From assembly GCF_002234535.1 (NCBI RefSeq), contig NZ_CP022521.1:62001-126000 (forward strand): 64,000 bases of DNA. Reading direction: 5' to 3'. Positions 43,008-51,474 of the stretch are shown in pieces. Both the position numbers and the translations under genes were made by a program. This DNA comes from Actinoalloteichus hoggarensis (GTDB taxonomy: Bacteria > Actinomycetota > Actinomycetes > Mycobacteriales > Pseudonocardiaceae). Under the pieces are notes generated by a model. The model was not told the DNA's origin. It made no database searches and was given only the letters and a program-made list of their open reading frames with translations. Numbering within the stretch: position 1 is the stretch's first letter; every line of letters begins with the position of its first letter.

Positions 43008-43817
43008 TCAGTCTCGCCGTTCGAAAGTGGCCAGCAGCTCCTCCACCTGCCTCGCGAGCATCGCCCGATCCGCCGGGGCGATGGTGAACCATCGTCGGCC
43101 GTCGTGGGACGGCCGGTGGCCCATGAGGTAGCGCCCGTCGGCGGTGTCGATGAAGTCCACCCGATACGTGCCGTCGGTCGTCCGACCGGTGAGCCGATCG
43201 AAACTGCCCGCGCTGATCTGGCCTGCTCGGAGACGGTGCGCGGTGAGCGTCCGTGCGACGACGTCGGCCTCGCCGCCGCGCAGCCCCGCCGCGGTCAGCG
43301 CCGACCGCAGCGCGGTCATCGAGCGGCCGGATCGCTGCGCGGCATGCAGCATGTCGTCCGAGGGAAGGCTCACCGACGTTCCTTGGCCCGCGGGCACCTG
43401 CGGCAGCACCTCCACGACGGCACGCGCCAACGACGTCGACCAGATGCGTTCGATGGTCAACGGCCGCTCGGCCTCGGTGCTGCCCTCGGGCTCCGTCTGC
43501 GTCGCCAGCACGGCGAACTCGCCGTTGGCCACCGACACCGCGTTCGCCCCCGTCGTCCGGTCGAGCTGATAGGCGCCGTACACGGCGCGCATCGGCCGGG
43601 ACAGCGTGGTGAAGGCGTCGGCGAGGAAGGGGACGGGCTCGCCGCGATCCAACAGCCCGAGCGCATCGAGCTCGGCCCACGCGGTGCGATGCAGCCTCCG
43701 ACGTTCCTCCTCCGACTCACCGAAGCCCACGGTGTAGAACAGCGGCGGAAGACGGGTCTTCAAGTGGACGCGCACGGCATCGGCGGCGAGTGCGGTCAGG
43801 GTGAATCGTTCGCTCAC
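43008..43817 (-). CDS. ESX secretion-associated chaperone, EspG family (copy 2)
   Basis: A 269-residue EspG paralogue. It starts VSERFTLTALAADAVRVHL and has AWAELDALGLLDRGEPVPFL, ERIWSTSLARAVVEVLPQVPAG and the terminal DGRYLMGHRPSHDGRRWFTIAPADRAML. The GTG at 43817 begins 22 bp after the PPE-like gene's stop, so this copy is the one co-transcribed with that substrate. A much longer frame extending through the PPE-like gene on the same strand is an artefact of its Gly/Pro codons. It is probably the dedicated chaperone of the PPE-like protein. Confidence 0.92.
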   Translation of the reverse strand: MSERFTLTALAADAVRVHLKTRLPPLFYTVGFGESEEERRRLHRTAWAELDALGLLDRGEPVPFLADAFTTLSRPMRAVYGAYQLDRTTGANAVSVANGEFAVLATQTEPEGSTEAERPLTIERIWSTSLARAVVEVLPQVPAGQGTSVSLPSDDMLHAAQRSGRSMTALRSALTAAGLRGGEADVVARTLTAHRLRAGQISAGSFDRLTGRTTDGTYRVDFIDTADGRYLMGHRPSHDGRRWFTIAPADRAMLARQVEELLATFERRD

Positions 43818-43839
43818 GTCGTACCTGTCTCCCGGTTGG

Positions 43840-45213
43840 TCACTCGCCGAAGACGGGCGGAGCGACCTTCGTGTCGTCGTCGAAGACGCCGTCCATCTCG
43901 ATGAGGTAGTCGGCGCGCTGGTGCTCCCTGTCCTCTTCGCCCGCACCGTTGCGTCCGTTCGCGCCGCCGCCTGCCATGCCCCCTGCCGCGCCACCGCCCA
44001 TGCCGCCCGCACCCCCGACGCCGGGCATGCGAGCGCCGCCGGCGCCGCCGACGCCCGTGGTGCCGCCGGGACCGAAGCCACCGCCGGGGCCGCCGCTGCC
44101 CGGACCGAAGCCGCTGCCCGGACCGAAGCCGCTGCCTGGACCGAAGCCCCCGCCGGGGCCGAAGCCACCGGGGATGCGTCCGGGGCCGGCGGGCCCGCCG
44201 CCGAGACCGCCGGGGCGTCCGCCGCCGGGGATGCCGGGCGCCCCGGGACGTGCGCCGGGCATGCCGGGGCCTCGCCCACCGAGACCACCAGGCCCACGTC
44301 CGCCCGGCCCAGGCCCGCCGGGGACGTCGGGTCCACCCAGCCCACCGGGAGGCAGCAGGCCGCCGCCCCCGGGATGTCCGGGGCCGGGCCCCACGCTCGG
44401 CGGCCCGACCGGAGCACCGAGCGGAGGCTGCGGTGGAGCGGGATGGTGGAAGTCCGGCCCGATCGACGGCGGCGCCACCGGAGGAATGGTGTGGCCAGGG
44501 CCGCCGGGCCGTTCTGAGCCGCCGTTCCCGCCGAGACCACTGCCACCACCGTCACCAGGGCCGCCGAAACCGCCGCCAGGGCCGCCGAAACCGCCGTCGG
44601 CTCGGCCGCCCGTCGACGGGGCGTCGCCCAGCGTCGACGGCATGCCCTCGTCGGCCCGACTCAACGCCGGATCGGCGATGGTGATGGTCGTCTTCTCGGG
44701 CTCCTCGAAACCTTGCAGATTGGCGAGGTTCGTGTTCGTGATGTCCTGGTACTGCTCCATGGCTTCGCGAGCGCGTTGATTGTCCTGATCGTAGGCCGCG
44801 ATCTCGTCGTTATAGCCGTTGAGCCCGAAGGTGACGGTTTCCAGAAATCCCTTCTCCGGCTTCGGTGAGCCCATGGGCGCCATGAGCTTGACCGCCGCGT
44901 GATAAACGGATTGGACTGCCACGACGTTGCCGACCTGCCGTGCCTGCTCCTCCGCTTCCAGCGCATACCGCGCAAGCGGTGAGGCAGCCGCCCTGGACCG
45001 ATCGCCTGCCTCACCCTGATAGCTGTCGGAGGAATCGGAGATAGACTTCTCGATGTACTCGCCGATGTTTCTGAACCGGTCGGATATGGCGTCCCAGCTG
45101 CTCTTCAACTGCTCCGGATCGGCATTCCCCGGATTGGCGCGTAGTGCTGCGGAGATTGCTTGTGCGTTGGTGTGATCCCAAGATCGATTGCTCGTTTCTG
45201 GCTGGAATCCCAT
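43840..45213 (-). CDS. PPE-like ESX substrate with Gly/Pro-rich C-terminal half
   Basis: A 457-residue protein. Residues 1-185 are helical and resemble the PPE/WXG100-type domain of type VII secretion substrates (SWDHTNAQAISAALR; LKSSWDAISDRFRNIGEYIEKS, with a W-D turn). The rest is a Gly/Pro-rich repetitive region with tandem hexapeptides GSGFGP (18-bp unit, around 44100-44150) and an acidic end (EMDGVFDDDTKVAPPVFGE). The ATG at 45213 has GGGGGAAG upstream. It sits between a lipoprotein gene and espG. Export through an ESX system encoded elsewhere is inferred; no membrane helix or signal peptide is present. Confidence 0.85.
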   Translation of the reverse strand: MGFQPETSNRSWDHTNAQAISAALRANPGNADPEQLKSSWDAISDRFRNIGEYIEKSISDSSDSYQGEAGDRSRAAASPLARYALEAEEQARQVGNVVAVQSVYHAAVKLMAPMGSPKPEKGFLETVTFGLNGYNDEIAAYDQDNQRAREAMEQYQDITNTNLANLQGFEEPEKTTITIADPALSRADEGMPSTLGDAPSTGGRADGGFGGPGGGFGGPGDGGGSGLGGNGGSERPGGPGHTIPPVAPPSIGPDFHHPAPPQPPLGAPVGPPSVGPGPGHPGGGGLLPPGGLGGPDVPGGPGPGGRGPGGLGGRGPGMPGARPGAPGIPGGGRPGGLGGGPAGPGRIPGGFGPGGGFGPGSGFGPGSGFGPGSGGPGGGFGPGGTTGVGGAGGARMPGVGGAGGMGGGAAGGMAGGGANGRNGAGEEDREHQRADYLIEMDGVFDDDTKVAPPVFGE

Positions 45214-45239
45214 TGTTCTTCCCCCTGCTATGAGTGGTG

Positions 45240-45827
45240 CTATTCTGTGATGTTCTTCAGGGTGGCTCCCGCAATCTCGGCTCCCCATTCGCAGGCGTCG
45301 AGATTATCTCTCCTGGCCGCGGTGGAGTCGATGACGATGATCTGCTCTTCTGTCGTGGCCAGGAATACCTCGCAACTGGTCGTCGAGTCCACTCGGTTCG
45401 CAATTACCGCCGGGTATCCGTCGATCGTCCTCGGTTCGAAGATCGAGAAACTGTCTTCTTGTGCGTAGATGTCGGCCAGAGAGAATTCGGCATCGAGGTA
45501 GACGATCGCGTTGAGGCCTGAGTCGGGGTCGGTCCACTTGCAGGCCTCGCTCATCCAGACCTCATGAGGTTCGCCCGTCTCGGGTAGTTCGAGGCTGGCG
45601 GCGTCTCCCGCGGAAAGGAAGCTGCATGGAGAAATCCCTGTTGCGTCTACAGGGTTCGGAACGGCGATCGCTCCAGCGGTGGCGCCTGTCGCCGACTCGC
45701 TGATGCTACTACTCGGCGGCGTGCTCTCCACTGAGAGTGCGCCTGGGTCCTGATTGCACGCTGCCAGTGTGAGCGATGCGATAAAAATCGGTACCAGCGT
45801 CCGGGCGGGGCGACTTTTCCTGATCAA
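45240..45827 (-). CDS. DUF3558 family lipoprotein
   Basis: A 195-residue exported protein. The signal peptide ends in lipobox LAAC (Cys24). The mature part matches DUF3558: SPCSFLSAGDAASL, EACKWTDPDSGLNAIVYLD, RTIDGYPAVIANR, TSCEVFLAT and DACEWGAEIAGATL, with paired cysteines. Such lipoproteins often accompany ESX/PPE genes in Pseudonocardiaceae; function is unknown. The start codon is TTG at 45827, chosen because AAGGA lies 7 bases upstream and the signal peptide begins there. The DNA is visibly less GC-rich than the rest of the window. Confidence 0.88.
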   Translation of the reverse strand: MIRKSRPARTLVPIFIASLTLAACNQDPGALSVESTPPSSSISESATGATAGAIAVPNPVDATGISPCSFLSAGDAASLELPETGEPHEVWMSEACKWTDPDSGLNAIVYLDAEFSLADIYAQEDSFSIFEPRTIDGYPAVIANRVDSTTSCEVFLATTEEQIIVIDSTAARRDNLDACEWGAEIAGATLKNITE

Positions 45828-45872
45828 TGCAGATTCCTTATGTCGAATTTCAGCCTTAGTGTCGATATTCTT

Positions 45873-46196
45873 TCAGTTTATCGGCGTCGCTTTGATCTGA
45901 TTCAGCTCCTCAAGGTCCTGGTATCTCGCAAGATTGTCCTCTAGGGCGTGGATCTGGTCCTTGAGGGCTGTCATGTAAGCTGTTATGGCTTCGAACAGTG
46001 AGCCGGATTCCGGGTTTGTGGCGAATCTTTGCAGCTCGGCCGATGCATGGCGGCTCACGCCATCTGTTCCTCGAAGACTGTATCGGGCGAGCTGTCTGGC
46101 TTCTGCTTGAATTTCCACAATTGAGTCATGCGCGTTCTTCAGGTTCGCCAGGATCTGTGGTGCTCGGTCGAGGTCGATCTCGTAGCCGTCCGCCAT
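45873..46196 (-). CDS. Small helical protein, WXG100/PE-like partner of the PPE-like substrate
   Basis: A 107-residue, mostly helical protein of the size of WXG100/PE proteins: MADGYEIDLDRAPQILANLKNAHDSIVEIQAEARQLAR, a turn region, then ITAYMTALKDQIHALEDNLARYQDLE. The usual W-x-G motif is missing; a G-x-D (RGTDGV) occupies the predicted turn. First gene of the four-gene operon with DUF3558, PPE-like and EspG genes; in ESX loci this place holds the small partner of the PPE protein. The ATG at 46196 has AAGGA upstream. Assignment rests on size, predicted helices and context. Confidence 0.75.
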   Translation of the reverse strand: MADGYEIDLDRAPQILANLKNAHDSIVEIQAEARQLARYSLRGTDGVSRHASAELQRFATNPESGSLFEAITAYMTALKDQIHALEDNLARYQDLEELNQIKATPIN

Positions 46197-46417
46197 GTGC
46201 GGTCCTTCCCCCGTGCGTTCTCGTGGTCGGACCGTCCCCTACGGCCCCGCCGACGATCTTCCCGTCGAAGTTAGCAGTCGCTCGGTAGCGTGTCTGCCAC
46301 GCTCTGGAGTCGTTCGGAAGGTCACACCTTCGGCGTAGAGCGGCCGGCTCCCGGAGTCGGACCTCGCATGCATGATCGTCCTCGATCACCGGACACGAAG
46401 GAGAAGGGCGAGTCGCG

Positions 46418-47881
46418 ATGGTCGCAGTCGAGGGGGTCGCCGGGGGCGGCGCGGCCGGGTGGCGTCTCGATCAGGAACAGGACGCCGCGGCCGAGCCGAC
46501 ACCCGGCGGACGCGATGTGCTGATCGGCGGGCCGGGGACGGGCAAGACCGTCGTGGCGTTGCATCGGATTCACCGGACGTGGCGGGCCTGCGGAGTGGGC
46601 AGGCTGTTGTTGACGACCGGGACGCCCGCCGCGGTCGGTCGCCTTGCCGACGGCCTGGTGCGGCTCGGCGGCAGGGAGATCCTCGATCGGGTCGACGTGC
46701 TCGATGTCGACGTCGTCGCTCGGCAGACATGCGTCGGCATCACCGGCCGGACGGTCCGCACCGAGCCCGACGAGGCCGCTCGCTGGGCGCAGGTGCTGCA
46801 GCGGGCCGTCGAGCTCGACGACGCCGACCGCAGGCGTTACACCCCGGAGTTCCTGGCCGCCGAGTATCGGTTGGTGATCGTCGGTCGAGACCTGCGCCGT
46901 CGGGAGGATTACCTGGCGTGTTCGCGATCGGACCGCGGTGTCGCTCTCGACGGACCCGAGCGGACGCGGGTGTGGGGGCTGGTGACGGCGTTCGAGGATC
47001 TGCTCGCCCGGCGGGGTACGACGAGCCGCGATCGGACGGCGGCGCGGGCGGCCGAGTTCGCGGAGGCCGCCCGCGACCCGGGGGCGCCGAGGATCGGCGG
47101 TTACCGACACGTCGTCGGCGACGCGGCGCACGAGTTCTCGCCGACGCAGCTCCGGCTGCTGCGTGCCCTGGTCGTCGGGGACACGGGAAGTCTGCTGCTC
47201 TGCGGGGACGACCGGCAGCGGGTTCATGCTCAGGGCGACGTCCTGAGCGCGGTCGCCGCGTCGTGGCGTCGGCTTCGGCTCGGGACGGATCACCGGAGCT
47301 CGCGAGCGATCGTCGACTTCGCCACGTCGGTGCTCGATCCGGATGAGGAGTCGCCGGGCGCGGGTGGGGCGGGGAGCACGGTCGATGCTGGACCGGAGCC
47401 GATCACCTGGGCGTTCGACTCGACCACGGAGGAACGCGATGCCGTGGTCCGGGTGTTGCGACGGTGGCGGACGGAGGTGTCCGTCGACGAGCCGCCCTGC
47501 GCGGTCCTCACACCGTCGGCGCGGCTGCGGGACCACCTGGATCGGCGGCTCCGTGCGGCTCGGGTGGGCACGGTCCTCCTCGGGTCCGAGGAGGACATCG
47601 AGGAGAATCGGGCGGTCCGGGTCGGTGAGCTGGCCTCGGCGGCCGGTCGGGAGTTCTCGCGGGTGGCGGTCTCCGGAGTCGGGGCGGAGTCGGTGCCGCC
47701 TGCCGGGCTCGCCGATCGCGTCGACCCCGGCGACCGACCCGAGATGCTGCGCCGTTGGCGGGCGCTGCTCTACGTGGCCTGCACGCGAGCGCGCGACCGC
47801 CTGCTCCTCACCTGGACCGGCGAACCGTCGCCGTTCCTGCCTCGCCTCCCCGCTCGTCGGAAGGCGCCGGGGGCAGAGTGA
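46418..47881 (+). CDS. UvrD/PcrA-like superfamily 1 ATPase with altered Walker B motif
   Basis: 487 residues, shorter than typical UvrD (over 650). Seen: a Q-motif (LDQEQDAA), Walker A GGPGTGKT (37-44), motif III-like LLLCGDDRQRVH, and a well-kept motif VI LLYVACTRARDRLLLTWTG near 450, followed by the usual S-P-FL ending. The Walker B/DEAQD box reads GDAAHEFSPTQLRLLRAL (about 233), so the catalytic Glu of DExQD is replaced by Ala. The motif V region is also weak (GREFSRVAVSG). It probably binds ATP but may not be a normal helicase. It is divergent from the ESX module. Function unknown. Confidence 0.8.
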   Translation: MVAVEGVAGGGAAGWRLDQEQDAAAEPTPGGRDVLIGGPGTGKTVVALHRIHRTWRACGVGRLLLTTGTPAAVGRLADGLVRLGGREILDRVDVLDVDVVARQTCVGITGRTVRTEPDEAARWAQVLQRAVELDDADRRRYTPEFLAAEYRLVIVGRDLRRREDYLACSRSDRGVALDGPERTRVWGLVTAFEDLLARRGTTSRDRTAARAAEFAEAARDPGAPRIGGYRHVVGDAAHEFSPTQLRLLRALVVGDTGSLLLCGDDRQRVHAQGDVLSAVAASWRRLRLGTDHRSSRAIVDFATSVLDPDEESPGAGGAGSTVDAGPEPITWAFDSTTEERDAVVRVLRRWRTEVSVDEPPCAVLTPSARLRDHLDRRLRAARVGTVLLGSEEDIEENRAVRVGELASAAGREFSRVAVSGVGAESVPPAGLADRVDPGDRPEMLRRWRALLYVACTRARDRLLLTWTGEPSPFLPRLPARRKAPGAE

Positions 47882-48226
47882 TCACCCGGTCGTGGCGGAG
47901 GGGAAGCGGAGGCAGCAGATCGGGTGACAGGTCGTCGGCCGCGACGGGGCTCGTGGGCGGGCGGACCGCCGGACCGGTCGCCTCGGCCGTCCGCGGCGAC
48001 TGCGTCGGGATGCGCCCCGCGATCCGAGCCGCCGCACCACCCGCCGTGACGGGCCCGGCAGTGAATTCGCCAGCGGGCCCGCCCGGGCCGGAGGCCCACC
48101 GCTCCTCCGTCGCAGGCTCGGACGCCTCGGCGCGAGCCGACTGGGCAGCGGCCGGACGCGGCCTCGTGGCCTGGTCGGAGTGCGAGCCTGCGTCCGGCGG
48201 CGAGTGCCGACCGGGTCGACCCCGGT
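47882..48226. other. Convergent intergenic region
   Basis: About 345 bp between the UvrD-like gene and the ferritin stop. Open frames in it are Arg/Pro/Ala-rich shadows. No gene or clear terminator is seen. Confidence 0.5.
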
Positions 48227-48787
48227 TCAGAGCGCCCCGCCCGCGGCAGGCGGGGCGGTGGGGTCCGTGCCCGCATCGCCGACGGTCTCGCGTGCCAGGT
48301 AGTTCTCCACGTCGAACAGGTTGCCGTTCGATCGCTCCACGACGTTGAGCAGCGTGGACATCTGCGACACCTCCTCGACCTGCTCCTTGAGGAACCACTG
48401 CATGAACTGCTCGCCGATGTAGTCGTCCTCCGCCCGCGCGGCCTTGGCGAGCGCCACGATCTGGTCGGTGACGGCCCGCTCCTGTTCCAGTGCCAGCGCG
48501 ATCAGCGCGCGGGGCTCGCTGAACGAGTTGCGGACCGGCCCGACGTCGGGGATGGTCACCTCGACGTCCTTGTCCAGCAGATAGCGGACGATCATCATGG
48601 CGTGGTTCCGCTCCTCCAGCGACTGCTGGTAGAAGTGGCGCGCGAGCTGGGGAAGATCACGAGCGTCGAACCACACGGCCAGCGCGATGTACTGCTGTGC
48701 GGCGGTGAACTCGTTGCGCACCTGATCCTGCAAGAGCGTCTGGAAGTCGGACGTCGTCCGCTGAATATTCTTCGCCGCGATGGTCAT
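48227..48787 (-). CDS. Ferritin (BfrB-type iron-storage protein)
   Basis: Iron-storage cage subunit, 186 residues, four-helix bundle. Ferroxidase-site segments are visible: NEFTAAQQYIALAVWFD, SLEERNHAMMIVRYLL (E-x2-H) and EQFMQWFLKEQVEEVSQMSTLL. It resembles the mycobacterial BfrB group, which stores Fe(III) mineral without heme; the ~20-residue C-terminal tail is Pro/Gly-rich. The ATG at 48787 has only a weak AAAGG upstream. In mycobacteria this gene is activated by IdeR with iron; a weak IdeR-like sequence lies about 90 bp upstream here. Confidence 0.94.
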   Translation of the reverse strand: MTIAAKNIQRTTSDFQTLLQDQVRNEFTAAQQYIALAVWFDARDLPQLARHFYQQSLEERNHAMMIVRYLLDKDVEVTIPDVGPVRNSFSEPRALIALALEQERAVTDQIVALAKAARAEDDYIGEQFMQWFLKEQVEEVSQMSTLLNVVERSNGNLFDVENYLARETVGDAGTDPTAPPAAGGAL

Positions 48788-48878
48788 GATTAAAGGATAA
48801 GCCTTTCGCGTCCCTCCTGCGACTTCGTGAGAAGCAGCTCACGGCTATACCTCTCAGCGGAGGGAAGGCTTGCCGAAG

Positions 48879-48897
48879 TTAGCCACGCCTGACCTTA
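48879..48897. promoter_or_regulatory. Weak IdeR/DmdR-like iron-box candidate upstream of ferritin
   Basis: TTAGCCACGCCTGACCTTA matches 13 of 19 positions of the reverse complement of the actinobacterial iron-box consensus TTAGGTTAGGCTCACCTAA. It lies about 92 bp before the ferritin start, similar to the activating IdeR sites of mycobacterial bfrB. It overlaps a terminator-like hairpin, so the match may be coincidental. Confidence 0.3.
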
Positions 48898-48916
48898 CCT
48901 GGCAGGTCAGGCGTGG
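48883..48916 (-). terminator. Hairpin terminator after arginine deiminase
   Basis: Perfect 13-bp inverted repeat (CCACGCCTGACCT and its complement) with an 8-base loop, 48 bp past the deiminase stop. On the plus strand the stem is followed by TTTGATTCCCTTTT. Confidence 0.75.
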
Positions 48917-48963
48917 TTTGATTCCCTTTTCTCGGCATCTCGACTATTTGCGAAAATGCTCGG

Positions 48964-50193
48964 TCAGGCGATCTGATCGCGCGACAGTGGACAGGACATG
49001 CAACGCGGTCCGCCGCGGCCGCTGCCGAGTTCGTAGCCTGAGATGCGAAGGACCTCGATTCCATTCTCCTCGAGTCGGGTATTCGTCTCCACATTTCGCT
49101 CGTAGGCGACCACGACCCCCGGCGCGAGCGCGAGCGTGTTGTTTCCGTCGTCCCACTGCTCCCGTTCCGCGGTGACCGGATCCAGTCCGGTGTCGATCGC
49201 TCGCAGTCGTTCGATGCCCATCGCCTCGGCGGCGGCGGTGAGGAACGGCGCCGGTCCCGCCACCGCGAGACCGCCCTCCCCGGTCGGCCGCAGCGGATAG
49301 GCGGACAGGGTGTCCTGGATGGCGGGGTACATCACCACCGCGTCCACGTCGACCATCGTGCACACCGTGTCCAGGTGCATGGAGGCGCGTCGCTGCTCGA
49401 TGGGCACCGCGAGCACCGTGTGCGCCAGGCCGTCGGCGAAGACGGATCTCGCGAACGACTCGGCCCCGGCGGGTGTGGTGCGCTCGCCGACGCCGATGGC
49501 GAGCACGCCGGGGGCCAGCAGCAGCACGTCCCCGCCTTCCACGGGTGCGGAGTGCGCGCCGTAGGCGCGACCTGCGGAGGCGAACCGGGGATGGTAGGCG
49601 TAGATCAGGTCGGTGATGGAGGTCTCGCGGCGGCGCGCGGGCATGGTGAGCGACGTGATGGCGACGCGGTCGCCGACCCAGATCGAGGAGTCGCGGGTGA
49701 AGAGCAGATTGGGCAGCGGGGTGACGGCGAAGTCGTGTGGATGCCGCATCCGCCGGACCAGAGAGGCTCCCTCCGACGCAGGCAGCTCTTCGAACGTCAT
49801 GCCGCTCATCAGCACCTCGACCAGCGTGGCGGCGGGCAGTCCGGTGAGGTGCGAGCGCAGCGCGTCGGCCAGTTCGAGACCGAGGCGGCGTTCCTCCACG
49901 GCGGCGTGGATTCCCGCGGCACGGGCACGCGGGTCGGCGAGGGTGTCGGTCAACAGGTCGGCCACCAGCAGGACCTCGACACCGCGGGATCGGAGCAGCG
50001 CGGCGAAGGCGTCGTGCTCGTCCTGAGCCCGGTCCACCCACGGAATCCCGTCGAACAGCAGCTGATCGTTGTTCCTCGGTGTGAGGCGCTTCAGCTCGTT
50101 GCCGGGTCGGTGGAGCAGCACCGATCGGAGCGGCCCCACCTCGGAGTCGACTCGGGCGGGCGGGGACACGGGCGGAATGACCTGGATGCTCAC
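48964..50193 (-). CDS. arcA: Arginine deiminase
   Basis: Hydrolyses arginine to citrulline and ammonia, first step of the ADI pathway; 409 residues, cytoplasmic. Family landmarks: [38 protein letters not shown], the catalytic His/Asp in [12 protein letters not shown] (about 270), [10 protein letters not shown], and the nucleophile Cys in GGPRCMS (Cys398). No arcB, arcC or arcD is nearby, so the role may be nitrogen supply or acid tolerance rather than ATP generation; that is inference. The start is GTG at 50193 with a weak ribosome-binding site. Confidence 0.96.
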   Translation of the reverse strand: MSIQVIPPVSPPARVDSEVGPLRSVLLHRPGNELKRLTPRNNDQLLFDGIPWVDRAQDEHDAFAALLRSRGVEVLLVADLLTDTLADPRARAAGIHAAVEERRLGLELADALRSHLTGLPAATLVEVLMSGMTFEELPASEGASLVRRMRHPHDFAVTPLPNLLFTRDSSIWVGDRVAITSLTMPARRRETSITDLIYAYHPRFASAGRAYGAHSAPVEGGDVLLLAPGVLAIGVGERTTPAGAESFARSVFADGLAHTVLAVPIEQRRASMHLDTVCTMVDVDAVVMYPAIQDTLSAYPLRPTGEGGLAVAGPAPFLTAAAEAMGIERLRAIDTGLDPVTAEREQWDDGNNTLALAPGVVVAYERNVETNTRLEENGIEVLRISGYELGSGRGGPRCMSCPLSRDQIA

Positions 50194-50414
50194 GCCGATC
50201 AGCCTAAGCTCGACGTCGATAATCGTCGCGATCAGCGACGGTACACGAGCGATTTCGCTGTCTTCCTTCTGGCCTGCGTCGATCTATTAACGTCAAACCG
50301 TGAATCGGCGCGTATTCGTTCAGTTCGTGCGTCGCTGTCGGATCGTCATCGTCGCGCCGGCCGGGTCGCCCGTCCGGCGGGCTTGAGTCCCGTCGGACCG
50401 GCTATCCCGACGAG

Positions 50415-50699
50415 GTGATGCGGGTGACGGACATCGATGACGAGATGCTGGCCATGGCCGGCCTGCGGCTGGGAACGGTCACGGTCGACGAGACGGTCAA
50501 CGTGGCGCTGCGGCTGGCGGCGGGCCTGCCCGCCGAGGACCGAGGCGAGGAGCCTGCGGCCTGCACGTTCCGACTCGCCGAGGACGTCTTGGCGGAGTCC
50601 GCCCGCGAGCAGTGCCGATCGGACGCCGAGCGCGTCACGGGAGCCAGGACAGGGAGTCGCGCAGCAGCGCATAGCCGACGAACGCGACGATGTCGATGA
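50415..50699 (+). CDS. VapB-family antitoxin-like protein without a toxin gene
   Basis: Up to 94 residues. The N-terminal ~40 (VTDIDDEMLAMAGLRLGTVTVDETVNVALRLAAGL) match the ribbon-helix-helix region of VapB antitoxins (IDDE-L-A-A-LGT-T--ETVN-AL). From about residue 60 the sequence becomes Arg/Ala-rich and runs into the 3' end of the opposite-strand CPBP gene, so the true C-terminus may be degraded. No PIN-domain VapC follows. The start is uncertain: GTG 50415, ATG 50418, or GTG 50424, which has GAGG 8 bases upstream. Orphan or decayed antitoxin. Confidence 0.6.
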   Translation: MMRVTDIDDEMLAMAGLRLGTVTVDETVNVALRLAAGLPAEDRGEEPAACTFRLAEDVLAESAREQCRSDAERVTGARTGSRAAAHSRRTRRCR

Positions 50700-51459
50700 C
50701 CGCATGGCCGACGACCAGGGCCCACAGCCGATTGGTTCGCTGCCAGTAGCGGCCGTAGATCAGCCCCATCACGATGTTGCCGAGGAAGCCCCCGAAGCCC
50801 TGATAGAGATGGTACGAGCCTCGCAGCACGGCGGAGGCGAGCAGACTCGCGTTCTCCGACCAGCCGAGTTGCCGCAGACGGGTGAGCAGGTATCCGACGA
50901 CGAGGATCTCCTCGGCCCAGGAGTTGCCCAGTGCCGAGAGAACGAGCACCAGACTTCGCCACCACTGCTCGTCCAGGGCTGACGGCACCACGGTCAGATT
51001 GATGCCGATCGCGCGGGTGCCGAGGTAGAAGGCCAGTCCGGGGATGCCGATCAACGCCGCCAGACCGAGTCCGTGCAACAGGTCACGGCCTGGACGGGTG
51101 CGATCGAGGCCGATCCGCCGTAGCGCGATGCCGCCACGCCAGATCAGATACACGCCCAACGCGCCCCATGACAGGAGCTGGAGGACGCTGGTGAGCTGTC
51201 TGGCGAAGTCCAACAGCCCGAGCGCGGCCTGCGGAACGTTGATCGCCACCGCCTGCTCGTTCAGCGGTTCCGGCCGCAGCAGGCGATCCAGCAGCGACAG
51301 CAGGCTGCGCAGCCCGGACAGTCCCAGCGTCGCGGTGAAGACGATGAGCAGTTCGACGACCACCGCGCGGCGTTCCGCCGGGTCGGTGATCACCGCCGGA
51401 TCGTCGGGCCGTCGCGGCCTGAACCAGCCGGACGAGGGACTGGGCGATCCGGTGGGCAC
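50635..51459 (-). CDS. CPBP-family intramembrane metalloprotease
   Basis: A 274-residue protein with about eight membrane helices. CPBP/CAAX-protease motifs: the EE pair in SWAEEILVVGYLLTRL (about 184-185), the His in SYHLYQGFGGF, and the third motif GHAVIDIVAF. The usual Arg after the EE motif is displaced (VVGYLLTR instead of E-E-x3-R), so activity is uncertain. Family members process prenylated proteins or bacteriocins; here the substrate is unknown. The start is GTG at 51459, only 15 bp after the DUF2470 stop, so the two genes are probably one operon. Confidence 0.87.
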   Translation of the reverse strand: MPTGSPSPSSGWFRPRRPDDPAVITDPAERRAVVVELLIVFTATLGLSGLRSLLSLLDRLLRPEPLNEQAVAINVPQAALGLLDFARQLTSVLQLLSWGALGVYLIWRGGIALRRIGLDRTRPGRDLLHGLGLAALIGIPGLAFYLGTRAIGINLTVVPSALDEQWWRSLVLVLSALGNSWAEEILVVGYLLTRLRQLGWSENASLLASAVLRGSYHLYQGFGGFLGNIVMGLIYGRYWQRTNRLWALVVGHAVIDIVAFVGYALLRDSLSWLP

Positions 51460-51474
51460 GGCCCAGACGGTAGC

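Noticed and set aside
43949-44779. Pro-rich open frames opposite the Gly/Pro tail of the PPE-like gene
   Set aside because: Poly-Gly codons read as poly-Pro on the other strand; no start signal or domain.
50193-50230. A half iron box (TTAGGCT) just upstream of arginine deiminase
   Set aside because: Only one half-site matches; the second half is absent.
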